Of a stretch of 64,000 bases of DNA, positions 24,576-37,100 are shown in pieces; the stretch's first letter is position 1; each line of letters begins with the position of its first letter. Source of the stretch: Cervus elaphus. Lineage: Eukaryota; Chordata; Mammalia; Artiodactyla; Cervidae. The position numbers were made by a program, and so were the translations under genes. The stretch covers positions 248,001-312,000 of the forward strand of contig NW_025316725.1 of NCBI RefSeq assembly GCF_910594005.1. The letters are read 5' to 3'. The notes beneath the pieces were generated by a model. The model had not been told where the DNA came from. It saw only the letters and a list, made by a program, of their open reading frames with translations, and did not search any database.

Positions 24576-25371
24576 TTGGTCCACGGAGCTCTTTTGTGTT
24601 GCTACAGGGACCTCAGGATCCCTCTAGCCTTGAAACAGTGTTCTTGGGGTTTCTCTGGAGTGCCATCAAGGAAATCAAGGCTCCTTTCATGTGTGATGTG
24701 CAACACGGAATTGCTCTGCACACAGTGCAGGGGAATCGGTCCTCATCTCGCGGCAAGGGGGAAGTCTCATGGTTTTTCTCGAGTTGCGGCGGGAACCTGG
24801 GGTATATTCTCGAGTTACGACGGGGATGGCCCTTCCACCCACGTGTTAGTTCAGCGACGTCAGGACTTCTGCCTAGTTGCGAGGGACAACTCGGGATTCT
24901 CCTCGAGGCTTGGCAGGGCAATTGGGACCCCTCTCCAGCTGAGGTGGGAGACCAAGGTTCCCTTTCCACGTGCCACAGGAATCCTGGGACTCCTATCCAG
25001 TTTCACGAGGAGTCAGGCATCGTCTCCTTTGGAGTCACTGATCTCCGCGTACCTCTGGAGTTTTCAAAGGATGTGAGGCCTCCGGTAGCGATGAGGTGGG
25101 GAACTAGGTCTTTCTCTGTGATCTCCAGAGGGTATTCAGACATCCTTTCATCTTGGGAGATGCAAGACGAGCCGGCATTCAAGTCACTGCAGGGATATCC
25201 GGCCTTATTTCGAGTCACGGCATCGCGGTGTCCATTCCACTTGAGGCCGCAAACTCAGGGTCCCTCTCACATACCTAGAGCTGAGAGAAGCCTCCTCTTG
25301 AGGTGCTTGTAGTTAGGTGGTATTCCTCTGGAGTCGAAGCCAGGAACTAACCTCTCATCTCGGGTTGATTT
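24576..25371 (+). repeat. S-class monomer
   Basis: Diagnostic variants are CGCGGCAAGGGG, CCACGTGTTAGTTCAGCG, GGACTTCTGCC, GACCCCTCTCC, CCTATCCAGTTTC, GGAGTCACTGATC and TGATCTCCAGAGGGTATTC. The unit ends with TTGTAGTTAGGTGG instead of TTGTGGTAAGGTGG. Copies are at 15028 and 29349. The reading frame happens to stay open for 263 codons across this unit and the end of the previous one (24521-25312), the longest in the window, but the product is only translated satellite. Confidence 0.75.
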
Positions 25372-26166
25372 TTGGTCCACGGAGCTCTTCCGTGTTGCTA
25401 CAGTGACCTCAGGATCCCTCTAGGCTTGAAACAGTGTTCTTGGGTTTTTTATGGAGTGCCATCAAGGAAATCAAGGCTACTTTCATGTGTGATGTGCAAC
25501 ACGGAATTGCTCTGCACGCAGTGTAGGGGAATCGGGCCTGATCTCGCGGCGATGGGGAAGACTCCTGGTTTTTCTGGAGTTGCGGCGGGAACCTGGGGTG
25601 TATTCTCGAGTTAAGACGGTGATGGCACTTCCACCCACGTGTGTGTTCAGCGACGGCCAGACTCCTGCCTAGTTGCAAGGGACAACTCGGGATTCTCCTC
25701 GAGGCTTGGCAGGGCAATTGGGACGCCTCTCCAGCTGAGGCGGGAGACCAAGGGTCCCTTTCCACGTGCCACAGGAATCCTGGGACTCCTATCAAGTTTC
25801 AGAGGAGTCAGGCATCGTCTCCTTTGGAGGCACTGATCTCCACGTACCTCTGGAGTTTTCAAAGGATGTGAAGCCTCCGGTCACGATGAGGTGGGGAACT
25901 AGGTCTTTCTCTGTGGTATCCCCAGGGGATTCAGACATCCTTTCGTCTTGGGAGATGCAAGACGAGCCTGCATTCAAGTCACTGCAGGGATATCCGGCCT
26001 TATTTCGAGTCAGGGCATCGCGGTGTCCATTCCACTTGAGGCCGCAAACTCAGGGTCCCTCTCACATACCTAGAGCTGAGAGAAGCCTCCTCTTGAGGTG
26101 CTTGTGGTAAGGTGGTATTCCTCTGGAGTCGAAGCCAGGGACTAACCTCTCATCTCGAGTTGATTT
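25372..26166 (+). repeat. T-class monomer (divergent)
   Basis: This unit has many private changes: GTTGATTTTTGGTCC preceded by CTCGG, TTGGGTTTTTTATGGAG, AAGGCTACTTTCATG, GCAGTGTAGGGG, CGGCGATGGGGAAGACTCC, TTTTTCTGGAGTTG, GTGTATTCTCGAGTTAAGACGGTGATGGCAC and TTTCAGAGGAGTC. Copies at 15824 and 30145 share them. It is one of the most diverged classes yet lies inside recently duplicated DNA, so divergence between classes is much older than the duplications. Confidence 0.75.
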
Positions 26167-26962
26167 TTGGTCCACGGAGCTCTTTCGTGTTGCTACAGTG
26201 ACCTCAGGATCCCTCTAGCCTGGAAAAAGTGTTCTTGAGGTTTCTCTGGATTGCCATGAAGGAAATCAAGGCTCCTTTCATGTGTGATGTGCAACACGGA
26301 ATTGCTCTGCACGCAGTGCAGGGGAATCGGGCCTCATCTCGCGGCTAGGGGGAAGTCTCTTTGTTTTTCTCGAGTTGCGGCGGGAACCTGGGGTATATTC
26401 TCCAGTTACGACGGGGATGGCCCTTCCACACACGTGTTTGTTCAGCGACATCAGGACTCCTGCCTAGTTGCGAGGGACAACTCGGGATTCTCCTCGAGGC
26501 TTGGCAGGGCAATTGGGACGCCTCTCCAGCTGAGGCGGGAGACCAAGCGACCCTTTCCACGTGCCACAGGAATCCTGGGACTCCTATCAAGTTTCCCGAG
26601 GAGTCAGGCATCGTCTCCTTTGGAGGCACTGATCTCCGCGTACCTCTGGAGTTTTCAAAGAATGTTAGACCTCCGGTCTCGATGAGGTGGGGAACTAGGT
26701 CTTCCTCTGTGGTCTCCACAGGGGATTCAGACATCCTTTCGTCTTGGGAGATGCAAGACGAGCCTGCATTCAAGTCACTGAAGGGATATCCGGCCTTATT
26801 TCGAGTCTGGGCATAGCGGTGTCCATTCCACTTGAGGCTGCAATCTCAGGGTCCCTCTCACATACCTAGAGCTGAGAGAAGCCTCCTCTTGAGGTGCTTG
26901 TGGTAAGGTGGTATTCCTCTGGAGTCGAAGCCAGGGACTAACCTCTCATCTCGAGTTGATTT

Positions 26963-27758
26963 GTGGTCCACGGAGCTCTTTCGTGTTGCTACAGTGACCT
27001 CAGTTTCCCTCTAGCCTTGAAACAGTGTTCTTGGGGTTTCTCTGGAGTGCCATCAAGGAAATCAAGGCTCCTTTCATGTGTGATGTGCAAGACGGAATTG
27101 CTCTGCACGCAGTGCATTGGAATCGGGCCTCATCTCGTGGCGAGGGGGAAGTCTCATGGTTTTTCTCGAGTTGCGGCGGGAACCTGGGGTATATTCTCGA
27201 GTTACGACTGGGATGGCCCTTCCACCCACGTGTTTGTTCAGCGACGTCAGGACTTCTGCCTAGTTGCGAGGGACAACTCGGGATTCTCCTCGAGGCTTGG
27301 CAGGGCAATTGGGACGCCTCTCCAGCTGAGGTGGGAGACCAAGGGTCCCTTTCCACGTGCCACAGGAATCCTGGGACTCCTATCAAGTTTCACGAGGAGT
27401 CAGGCATCGTCTCCTTAGGAGGCACTGACCTCCGCGTACCTCTGAAGTTTTCAAAGGATGTGAGGCCTCCGGTCGCGATGAGGTGGGGAACTTGGTCTTT
27501 CTCTGTGGTCTCCACAGGGGATTCAGACATCCTTTCGTCTTGGGAGATGCAAGACGAGCCTGCATTCAAGTCACTGCAGGGATATCCGGCCTTATTTCGA
27601 GTCAGGAAATCGCGGTGTCCATTCCACTTGAGGCCGCAAACTCAGGGTCCCTCTCACATAGCTAGAGCTGAGAGAAGCCTCCTCTTGAGGTGCTTGTAGT
27701 TAGGTGGTATTCCTCTGGAGTCGAAGCCAGGAACTAACCTCTCATCTCTGGTTGATTT
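26963..27758 (+). repeat. P-class monomer
   Basis: Diagnostic variants are CTCAGTTTCCCTC, GTGCAAGACGGAATTG, GCAGTGCATTGGAATC, CTCGTGGCGAGG, TTACGACTGGGATGG and GTCAGGAAATCGC. Copies occur at 31736 and, as a partial unit, at 63553. CTCAGTTTCCCTC also opens the K monomer at 45256, suggesting that unit is a P/K mosaic. Confidence 0.75.
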
Positions 27759-29348
27759 TTGGTCCACGGAGCTCTTCCGTATTGCTACAGTGACCTCAGG
27801 ATCCCTCTAGGCTGGAAACAGTGTTCTTGGGTTTTTTATGGAGTGCCATCAAGGAAATCAAGGCTACTTTCATGTGTGATGTGCAACACGGAATTGCTCT
27901 GCACACAGTGCAGGGGAATCGGGCCTCATCTCGCGGCGAGGGGGAAGTCTCATGGTTTTTCTGGAGTTGCGGCGGGAACCTGGGGTATATTCTCGAGTTA
28001 CGACGGGGATGGCCTTCCACCCACATGTTTGTTCAGCGACGTCAGGACACCTACCTAGTTGCGAGGGACAACTCGGGATTCTCCTCGAGGCTTGCCAGGG
28101 CAATTGGGACGCCTCTCCAGCTGAGCCGGGAGACCAAGGGTCCCTTTCCACGTGCCACAGGAATCCTGGGACTCCTATCAAGTTTCACGAGGAGTCAGGC
28201 ATCGTCTCCTTTGGAGGCACTGATATCCGCGTACCTCTGGAGTTTTCAAAGGATGTGAGGCCTCCGGTCGCCATGAGGTGGGGAACTAGGTCTTTCTCTG
28301 TGGTATCCCCAGGGGATTCAGACATCCTTTCGTCTTGGGAGATGCAAGACGAGCCTGCATTCAAGTCACTGCAGGGATATCCGGCCTGATTTCGAGTCAG
28401 GGCATCGCGGTGTCCATTCCACTTGAGGCCGCAAACTCAGGGTCCCTCTCACATACCTAGAGCTGAGAGAAGCCTCCTCTTGAGGTGCTTGTGGTAAGGT
28501 GGTATTCCTCTGGAGTCGAAGCCAGGGACTAACCTCTCATCTCGAGTTGATTTTTTGTCCACGGAGCTCTTTCGTGTTGCTACAGTGACCTCAGGATCCC
28601 TCTAGCCTTGAAACAGTGTTCTTGGGGTTTCTCTGGAGTGCCATCAAGGAAATCAAGGCTCCTTTCATGTGTGAGTGCCACACGGAATTGCTCTGCACGC
28701 AGTGTTGGGGAATCGGGCCTCATCTCGCGGCGAGGGGGAAGTCTCATGGTTTTTCTCGAGTTGCGGCGGGAACCTGGGGTATATTCTCGAGTTACGACGG
28801 GGATGGCCCTTCCACACACGAGTTTGTTCAGCGACGTCAGGACGCCTGCCTACTTGCGAGGGACAACTCGGGATTTTCCTCGAGCCTTGGCAGGGCAATT
28901 GGGACGCCTTTCCAGGTGAGGCGGGAGACCAAGTGTCCCTTTCCACGTGCCACAGGAATCCTGGGACTCCTATAAAGTTTCAGAAGGAGTCAGGCATCGT
29001 CTCCTTTGGAGGCACTGATCTCCGCGTACCTCTGGAGTTTTCAAAGAATGTGAGGCCTCCGGTCGCGATGAGGTGGAGAACTAGGTCTTTCTCTGTGGTC
29101 TGCACAGGGGATTCAGACATCCTTTCGTCTTGGGAGATGCAAGACGAGCCGGCATTCAAGTCACTGCTGGGATATCAGGCCTTATTTCGAGTCAGGGCCT
29201 CGCAGTGTCCATTCCACTTGAGGCCGCAAACTCAGGGTCCCTCTCACATACCTAGAGCTGAGAGAAGCCTCCTCTTGAGGTACTTGTGGTAAGGTGGTAT
29301 TCCTCTGGAGTCGAAGCCAGGGACTAACCTCTCATCTCGAGTTGATTT

Positions 29349-32300
29349 TTGGTCCACGGAGCTCTTTCGTGTGGCTACAGTGACCTCAGGATCCCTCTAA
29401 CCTTGAAACAGTGTTCTTGGGGTTTCTCTGGAGTGCCATCAAGGAAATCAAGGCTCCTTTCATGTGTGATGTGCAACACGGAATTGCTCTGCACGCAGTG
29501 CAGGGGAATCGGTCCTCATCTCGCGGCAAGGGGGAAGTCTCATGGTTTTTCTCGAGTTGCGGCGGGAACCTGGGGTATATTCTCGAGTTACGACGGGGAT
29601 GGCCCTTCCACCCACGTGTTAGTTCAGCGACGTCAGGACTTCTGCCTAGTTGCGAGGGACAACTCGGGATTCTCCTCGAGGCTTGGCAGGGCAATTGGGA
29701 CCCCTTTCCAGCTGAGGTGGGAGACCAAGGTTCCCTTTCCACGTGCCACAGGAATCCTGGGACTCCTATCCAGTTTCACGAGGAGTCAGGCATCGTCTCC
29801 TTTGGAGTCACTGATCTCCGCGTACCTCTGGAGTTTTCAAAGGATGTGAGGCCTCCGGTCGCGATGAGGTGGGGAACTAGGTCTTTCTCTGTGATCTCCA
29901 GAGGGTATTCAGACATCCTTTCATCTTGGGAGATGCAAGACGAGCCTGCATTCAAGTCACTGCAGGGATATCCGGCCTTATTTCGAGTCACGGCATCGCG
30001 GTGTCCATTCCACTTGAGGCCGCAAACTCAGGGTCCCTCTCACATACCTAGAGCTGAGAGAAGCCTCCTCTTGAGGTGCTTGTAGTTAGGTGGTATTCCT
30101 CTGGAGTCGAAGCCAGGAACTAACCTCTCATCTCGGGTTGATTTTTGGTCCACGGAGCTCTTCCGTGTTGCTACAGTGACCTCAGGATCCCTCTAGGCTT
30201 GAAACAGTGTTCTTGGGTTTTTTATGGAGTGCCATCAAGGAAATCAAGGCTACTTTCATGTGTGATGTGCAACACGGAATTGCTCTGCACGCAGTGTAGG
30301 GGAATCGGGCCTGATCTCGCGGCGATGGGGAAGACTCCTGGTTTTTCTGGAGTTGCGGCGGGAACCTGGGGTGTATTCTCGAGTTAAGACGGTGATGGCA
30401 CTTCCACCCACGTGTGTGTTCAGCGACGGCCGGACTCCTGCCTAGTTGCAAGGGACAACTCGGGATTCTCCTCGAGGCTTGGCAGGGCAATTGGGACGCC
30501 TCTCCAGCTGAGGCGGGAGACCAAGGGTCCCTTTCCACGTGCCACAGGAATCCTGGGACTCCTATCAAGTTTCAGAGGAGTCAGGCATCGTCTCCTTTGG
30601 AGGCACTGATCTCCACGTACCTCTGGAGTTTTCAAAGGATGTGAAGCCTCCGGTCACGATGAGGTGGGGAACTAGGTCTTTCTCTGTGGTATCCCCAGGG
30701 GATTCAGACATCCTTTCGTCTTGGGAGATGCAAGACGAGCCTGCATTCAAGTCACTGCAGGGATATCCGGCCTTATTTCGAGTCAGGGCATCGCGGTGTC
30801 CATTCCACTTGAGGCCGCAAACTCAGGGTCCCTCTCACATACCTAGAGCTGAGAGAAGCCTCCTCTTGAGGTGCTTGTGGTAAGGTGGTATTCCTCTGGA
30901 GTCGAAGCCAGGGACTAACCTCTCATCTCGAGTTGATTTTTGGTCCACGGAGCTCTTTCGTGTTGCTACAGTGACCTCAGGATCCCTCTAGCCTGGAAAA
31001 AGTGTTCTTGGGGTTTCTCTGGATTGCCATGAAGGAAATCAAGGCTCCTTTCATGTGTGATGTGCAACACGGAATTGCTCTGCACGCAGTGCAGGGGAAT
31101 CGGGCCTCATCTCGCGGCTAGGGGGAAGTCTCTTTGTTTTTCTCGAGTTGCGGCGGGAACCTGGGGTATATTCTCCAGTTACGACGGGGATGGCCCTTCC
31201 ACACACGTGTTTGTTCAGCGACATCAGGACTCCTGCCTAGTTGCGAGGGACAACTCGGGATTCTCCTCGAGGCTTGGCAGGGCAATTGGGACGCCTCTCC
31301 AGCTGAGGCGGGAGACCAAGGGACCCTTTCCACGTGCCACAGGAATCCTGGGACTCCTATCAAGTTTCCCGAGGAGTCAGGCATCGTCTCCTTTGGAGGC
31401 ACTGATCTCCGCGTACCTCTGGAGTTTTCAAAGAATGTTAGACCTCCGGTCTCGATGAGGTGGGGAACTAGGTCTTCCTCTGTGGTCTCCACAGGGGATT
31501 CAGACATCCTTTCGTCTTGGGAGATGCAAGACGAGCCTGCATTCAAGTCACTGAAGGGATATCCGGCCTTATTTCGAGTCTGGGCATAGCGGTGTCCATT
31601 CCACTTGAGGCTGCAATCTCAGGGTCCCTCTCACATACCTAGAGCTGAGAGAAGCCTCCTCTTGAGGTGCTTGTGGTAAGGTGGTATTCCTCTGGAGTCG
31701 AAGCCAGGGACTAACCTCTCATCTCGAGTTGATTTGTGGTCCACGGAGCTCTTTCGTGTTGCTACAGTGACCTCAGTTTCCCTCTAGCCTTGAAACAGTG
31801 TTCTTGGGGTTTCTCTGGAGTGCCATAAAGGAAATCAAGGCTCCTTTCATGTGTGATGTGCAAGACGGAATTGCTCTGCACGCAGTGCATTGGAATCGGG
31901 CCTCATCTCGTGGCGAGGGGGAAGTCTTATGGTTTTTCTCGAGTTGCGGCGGGAACCTGGGGTATATTCTCGAGTTACGACTGGGATGGCCCTTCCACCC
32001 ACGTGTTTGTTCAGCGACGTCAGGACTTCTGCCTAGTTGCGAGGGACAACTCGGGATTCTCCTCGAGGCTTGGCAGGGCAATTGGGACGCCTCTCCAGCT
32101 GAGGTGGGAGACCAAGGGTCCCTTTCCACGTGCCACAGGAATCCTGGGACTCCTATCAAGTTTCACGAGGAGTCAGGCATCGTCTCCTTTGGAGGCACTG
32201 ACCTCCGCGTACCTCTGAAGTTTTCAAAGGATGTGAGGCCTCCGGTCGCGATGAGGTGGGGAACTTGGTCTTTCTCTGTGGTCTCCACAGGGGATTCAGA

Positions 32301-34121
32301 CATCCTTTCGTCTTGGGAGATGCAAGACGAGCCTGCATTCAAGTCACTGCAGGGATATCCGGCCTTATTTCGAGTCAGGAAATCGCGGTGTCCATTCCAC
32401 TTGAGGCCGCAAACTCAGGGTCCCTCTCACATACCTAGAGCTGAGAGAAGCCTCCTCTTGAGGTGCTTGTAGTTAGGTGGTATTCCTCTGGAGTCGAAGC
32501 CAGGAACTAACCTCTCATCTCTGGTTGATTTTTGGTCCACGGAGCTCTTCCGTATTGCTACAGTGACCTCAGGATCCCTCTAGGCTGGAAACAGTGTTCT
32601 TGGGTTTTTTATGGAGTGCCATCAAGGAAATCAAGGCTACTTTCATGTGTGATGTGCAACACGGAATTGCTCTGCACACAGTGCAGGGGAATCGGGCCTC
32701 ATCTCGCGGCGAGGGGGAAGTCTCATGGTTTTTCTGGAGTTGCGGCGGGAACCTGGGGTATATTCTCGAGTTACGACGGGGATGGCCTTCCACCCACATG
32801 TTTGTTCAGCGACGTCAGGACACCTACCTAGTTGCGAGGGACAACTCGGGATTCTCCTCGAGGCTTGCCAGGGCAATTGGGACGCCTCTCCAGCTGAGCC
32901 GGGAGACCAAGGGTCCCTTTCCACGTGCCACAGGAATCCTGGGACTCCTATCAAGTTTCACGAGGAGTCAGGCATCGTCTCCTTTGGAGGCACTGATATC
33001 CGCGTACCTCTGGAGTTTTCAAAGGATGTGAGGCCTCCGGTCGCCATGAGGTGGGGAACTAGGTCTTTCTCTGTGGTATCCCCAGGGGATTCAGACATCC
33101 TTTCGTCTTGGGAGATGCAAGACGAGCCTGCATTCAAGTCACTGCAGGGATATCCGGCCTGATTTCGAGTCAGGGCATCGCGGTGTCCATTCCACTTGAG
33201 GCCGCAAACTCAGGGTCCCTCTCACATACCTAGAGCTGAGAGAAGCCTCCTCTTGAGGTGCTTGTGGTAAGGTGGTATTCCTCTGGAGTCGAAGCCAGGG
33301 ACTAACCTCTCATCTCGAGTTGATTTTTTGTCCACGGAGCTCTTTCGTGTTGCTACAGTGACCTCAGGATCCCTCTAGCCTTGAAACAGTGTTCTTGGGG
33401 TTTCTCTGGAGTGCCATCAAGGAAATCAAGGCTCCTTTCATGTGTGAGTGCCACACGGAATTGCTCTGCACGCAGTGTTGGGGAATCGGGCCTCATCTCG
33501 CGGCGAGGGGGAAGTCTCATGGTTTTTCTCGAGTTGCGGCGGGAACCTGGGGTATATTCTCGAATTACGACGGGGATGGCCCTTCCACACACGAGTTTGT
33601 TCAGCGACGTCAGGACGCCTGCCTACTTGCGAGGGACAACTCGGGATTTTCCTCGAGCCTTGGCAGGGCAATTGGGACGCCTCTCCAGCTGAGGCGGGAG
33701 ACCAAGGGGCCCTTTCCACGTGCCACAGGAATCCTGGGACTCGTATAAAGTTTCAGGAGGATTCAGGCATCGTCTCCTTTGGAGGCACTGATCTCCGCGT
33801 CCCTCTGGAGTTTTCAAAGGATGTGAGGCCTCCGGTCTCGATGAGGTGGAGAACTAGGTCTTTCTCTGTGGTCTCCACAGGCGATTCAGACATCCTTTCG
33901 TCTTGGGAGATGCAAGACGAGCCTGCATTCAAGTCACTGCAGGGATATCCGGACTTATTTCGAGTAAGGGCATTGCGGTGTCCATTCCACTTGAGGCCGC
34001 AAACTCAGGGACCCTGTCACATACCTAGAGCTGAGAGAAGCCTCCTCTTGAGATGCTTGTGGTAAGGTGGTATTCCTCTGGAGTCGAAGCCAGGGACTAA
34101 CCTCTCATCTCGGGTTCATCT
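29349..34121 (+). repeat. 6-monomer higher-order unit S-T-L-P-K-N, copy 2
   Basis: Monomers start at 29349, 30145, 30940, 31736, 32532 and 33327. The order and private variants repeat those of 24576-29348. Differences include GTGTGGCTACAG near 29370, GCCATAAAGG near 31823, GTCTTATGG near 31927 and CTCGAATTACG near 33561. After about 33683 the N monomer departs from its partner (CTCCAGCTGAGGCGG against TTCCAGGTGAGGCGG), which marks the end of the closely matching interval. Confidence 0.82.
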
Positions 34122-37100
34122 TTGGTCCACGGAGCTCTTTTGTGTTGCTACAGTGACCTCAGGATCCCTCTAGCCTTGAAACAGTGTTCTTGGGGTTTCT
34201 CTGGAGTGCCATCAAGGAAATCAAGGCTCCTTTCATGTCTGATGTGCAACACGGAATTGCTCTGCACGCAGTGCAGGGGAATCGGGCCTCATCTCGCGGC
34301 GAGGGGGAAGTCTCATGGTTTTTCTCGAGTTGCGGCAGGAACCTGGGGTATACTCTCGAGTTACGACGGGGATGGCCCTTCCACCCACGTGTTTGTTCTG
34401 CCACGTCAGGACTCCTGCCTAGTTGCGAGGGACAACTCGGGATTCTCCTCGCGGCTTGCCAGGGCAATTGGGACGCCTCTCCAGCTGAGGCGGGAGACCA
34501 AGTGTCCCTTTCCACGTGCCACAGGAATCCTGGGACTTCTATCAAGTTTCACGAGAAGTCAGGCATCGTCTCCTTTGGAGGCACTGATCTCCGCGTACCT
34601 CTGGAGTTTTCAAAGGATGTGAGGCCTCCGGTCGCGATGAGGTGGGGAACTAGGTCTTTCTTTGTGGTCTCCACAGGGGATTCAGACATCTTTTCGTCTT
34701 GGGAGACGCAAGACGAGCCTGCATTCACGTCACTGCAGGGATATCCGGCCTATATCGAGTCATGGCATCGTGGTGTCCATTCCATTTGAGGCCGCAAACT
34801 CAGGGTCCCTCTCACATACCTAGAGCTGAGAGAAGCCTCCTCTTGAGGTGCTTGTGGTAAGTTGGTATTCCTCTGGAGTTGAAGCCAGGGACTAACCTCT
34901 CATCTCGAGTTGATTTTTGGTCCACGGTGCTCTTTCGTGTTTCTACAGTGACCTCAGGATCCCTCTAGCCTTGAAACAGTGTTCTTGGGGTTTCTCTGGA
35001 GTGCCATCAAGGAAATCAAGGCTCCTTTCATGTGTGATGTGCAACACAGAATTGCTCTGCACGCAGTGCAGGGGAATCGGGCCTCATCTCGCGGCGAGGG
35101 GGAAGTCTCATGGTTTTTCTCGAGTTGCGGCGGGAACCTGGGGTATATTCTCGAGTTATGACGGGGATGGCCCTTCCACACACGTGTTTGTTCAGCGACG
35201 TGAGGACTCCTGCCTAGTTGCGAGGGACAACTCGGGATTCTCCTCGAGGCTTGGCAGGGCAATTGGGACGCCTCTCCAGCTGAGGCGGGAGACCAAGTGG
35301 CCCTTTCCACCAGCCACAGGAATCCTGGGACTCCTATCAAGTTTCACGAGGAGTCAGGCATCGTCTGCTTTAGAGGCACTGATCTCCGTGTACCTCTGGA
35401 GTTTTCAAAGGATGTGAGGCCTCCGGTCGCGATGAGGTGGGGAACTAGGTCTTTTTCTGTGGTCTCCACAGGGGATTCAGACATCCTTTCGTCTTGGGAG
35501 ATGCAAGACGAGCCTGCATTCAAGTCACTGCAGGGATATCCGGCCTTATTTCGAGTCAGGGCATCGTGGTGTGCATTCCACTTGAGGCCGAAAACTCAGG
35601 GTCCCTCTCACATACCTAGAGCTGAGAGAAGCCTCCTCTTGAGGTGCTTGTGGTAAGGTGGTTTTCCTCTGGAGTCGAAGCCAGGGACTAACCTCTCATC
35701 TTGAGTTGATATTTGGTCCACGGAGCTCTTTTGTGTTGCTACAGTGACCTCAGGATCCCTCTAGCCTTGAAACAGTGTTCTTGGGGTTTCTCTGGAGTGC
35801 CATCAAGGAAATCAAGGCTCCTTTCATGTGTGATGTGCAACACGGAATTGCTCTGCACGCAGTGCAGGGGAATCGGGCCTCATCTCGCGGCGAGGGGGAA
35901 GTCTCATGGTTTTTCTCGAGTTGCGGCGGGAACCTGGGATATATTCTCGAGTTACGATGGGGATGGCCCTTCCACACACGTGTTTGTTCAGCGACGACAG
36001 GACTCCTGCCTAGTTGCGAGGGACAATTCGGGATTCTCCTCGAGGCTTGCCAGGGCAATTGGGATGCCTCTCCAGCTGAGGCGGGAGACCAAGTGGCCCT
36101 TTCCACCAGCCACAGGAATCCTGGGACTCCTATCAAGTTTCACGAGGAGTCAGGCATCGTCTCCTTTGGAGGCACTGATCTCCGCGTACCTCTGGAGTTT
36201 TCAAAGCATGTGATGCATCTGGTCGCGATGAGGTGGGGAACTAGGTCTTTTTCTGTGATCTCCACAGGGGATTCAGACATCCTTTCGTCTTGGGAGATGC
36301 AAGACGAGTCTGCATTCAAGTCACTGCAGTGATATCCGGCCTTATATCGAGTCAGGTCATCGCGGTGTCCATTCCACTTGAGGCTGCAATCTCAGGGTCC
36401 CTCTCACATACCTAGAGCTGAGAGAAGCCTGCTCCTGTGGTGCTTGTGGTAAGGTGGTATTCCTCTGGAGTCGAAGCCAGGGACTAACCTCTCATCTCGA
36501 GTTGATTTGTGGTCCACGGAGCTCTTTCGTGTTGCTACAGTGACCTCAGGATCCCTCTAGCCTTGAAACAGTGTTCTTGGGGTTTCTCTGGAGTGCCATC
36601 AAGGAAATCAAGTCTCCTTTCCTGTGTGATGTGCAACACGGAATTGCTCTGCACGCAGTGCAGGGGAATCGGGCCTCATCTCGCGGCGAGGGGGAAGTCT
36701 CATGGTTTTTCTCGAGTTGCGGCGGGAACCTGGGGTATATTCTTGAGTTACGACGGGGATGGCCCTTCCACACACGTGTTTGTTCAGCCACGTCAGGACT
36801 CCTGCCGAGTTACGAAGGACAACGCGGGATTCTCCTCGAGGCTTGGCAGGGCAATTGGGACACCTCTCCAGCTGAGGCGGGAGACCAAGGGTCCCTTTCC
36901 ACGTGCGACAGGAATCCTGGAACTCCTATCAAGTTTCACGAGGAGTCAGGCATCGTCTCCTTTAGAGGCACTTATCTCCGCGTACCTATGGAGTTTTCAA
37001 AGGATTTGAGGCCTCCGGTCGCGATGAGGTGGGGAACTAGCTCTTTCTCTGTGGTCTCCACAGGGGATTCAAACATCCTTTCATCTTGGGAAATGCAAGA

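Larger units (their letters stand above)
16927..26474 (+). repeat. 12-monomer tandem duplication, copy 2 (9548 bp)
   Basis: Monomers start at 17414, 18210, 19005, 19801, 20596, 21392, 22188, 22984, 23780, 24576, 25372 and 26167. The copy begins inside the monomer at 16619: up to 16926 that monomer follows the type at 26167 (TGCGAGGG), while from 16936 on it follows the type at 7070 (CTCTGG, GTCTCGTATCAAC). At its other end, 26474 and beyond continue as an L-class monomer, which gives the unrecombined sequence. In every indel that separates the copies, copy 2 keeps the form found elsewhere in the array, so copy 2 is the more faithful representative. Confidence 0.88.
24576..29348 (+). repeat. 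6-monomer higher-order unit S-T-L-P-K-N, copy 1
   Basis: Monomers start at 24576 (S), 25372 (T), 26167 (L), 26963 (P), 27759 (K) and 28554 (N). Each has a partner exactly 4773 bp downstream. Agreement is closest from about 26167 to 28910, with a handful of substitutions such as TCCTTAGGAGG near 27413 against TCCTTTGGAGG and CACATAGCTAG near 27657 against CACATACCTAG. In the S monomer and beyond 28910 the copies differ more. The S, T and first half of L also belong to copy 2 of the 9.55-kb duplication, so S and T occur three times in the window (15028, 24576, 29349 and 15824, 25372, 30145). Confidence 0.82.
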
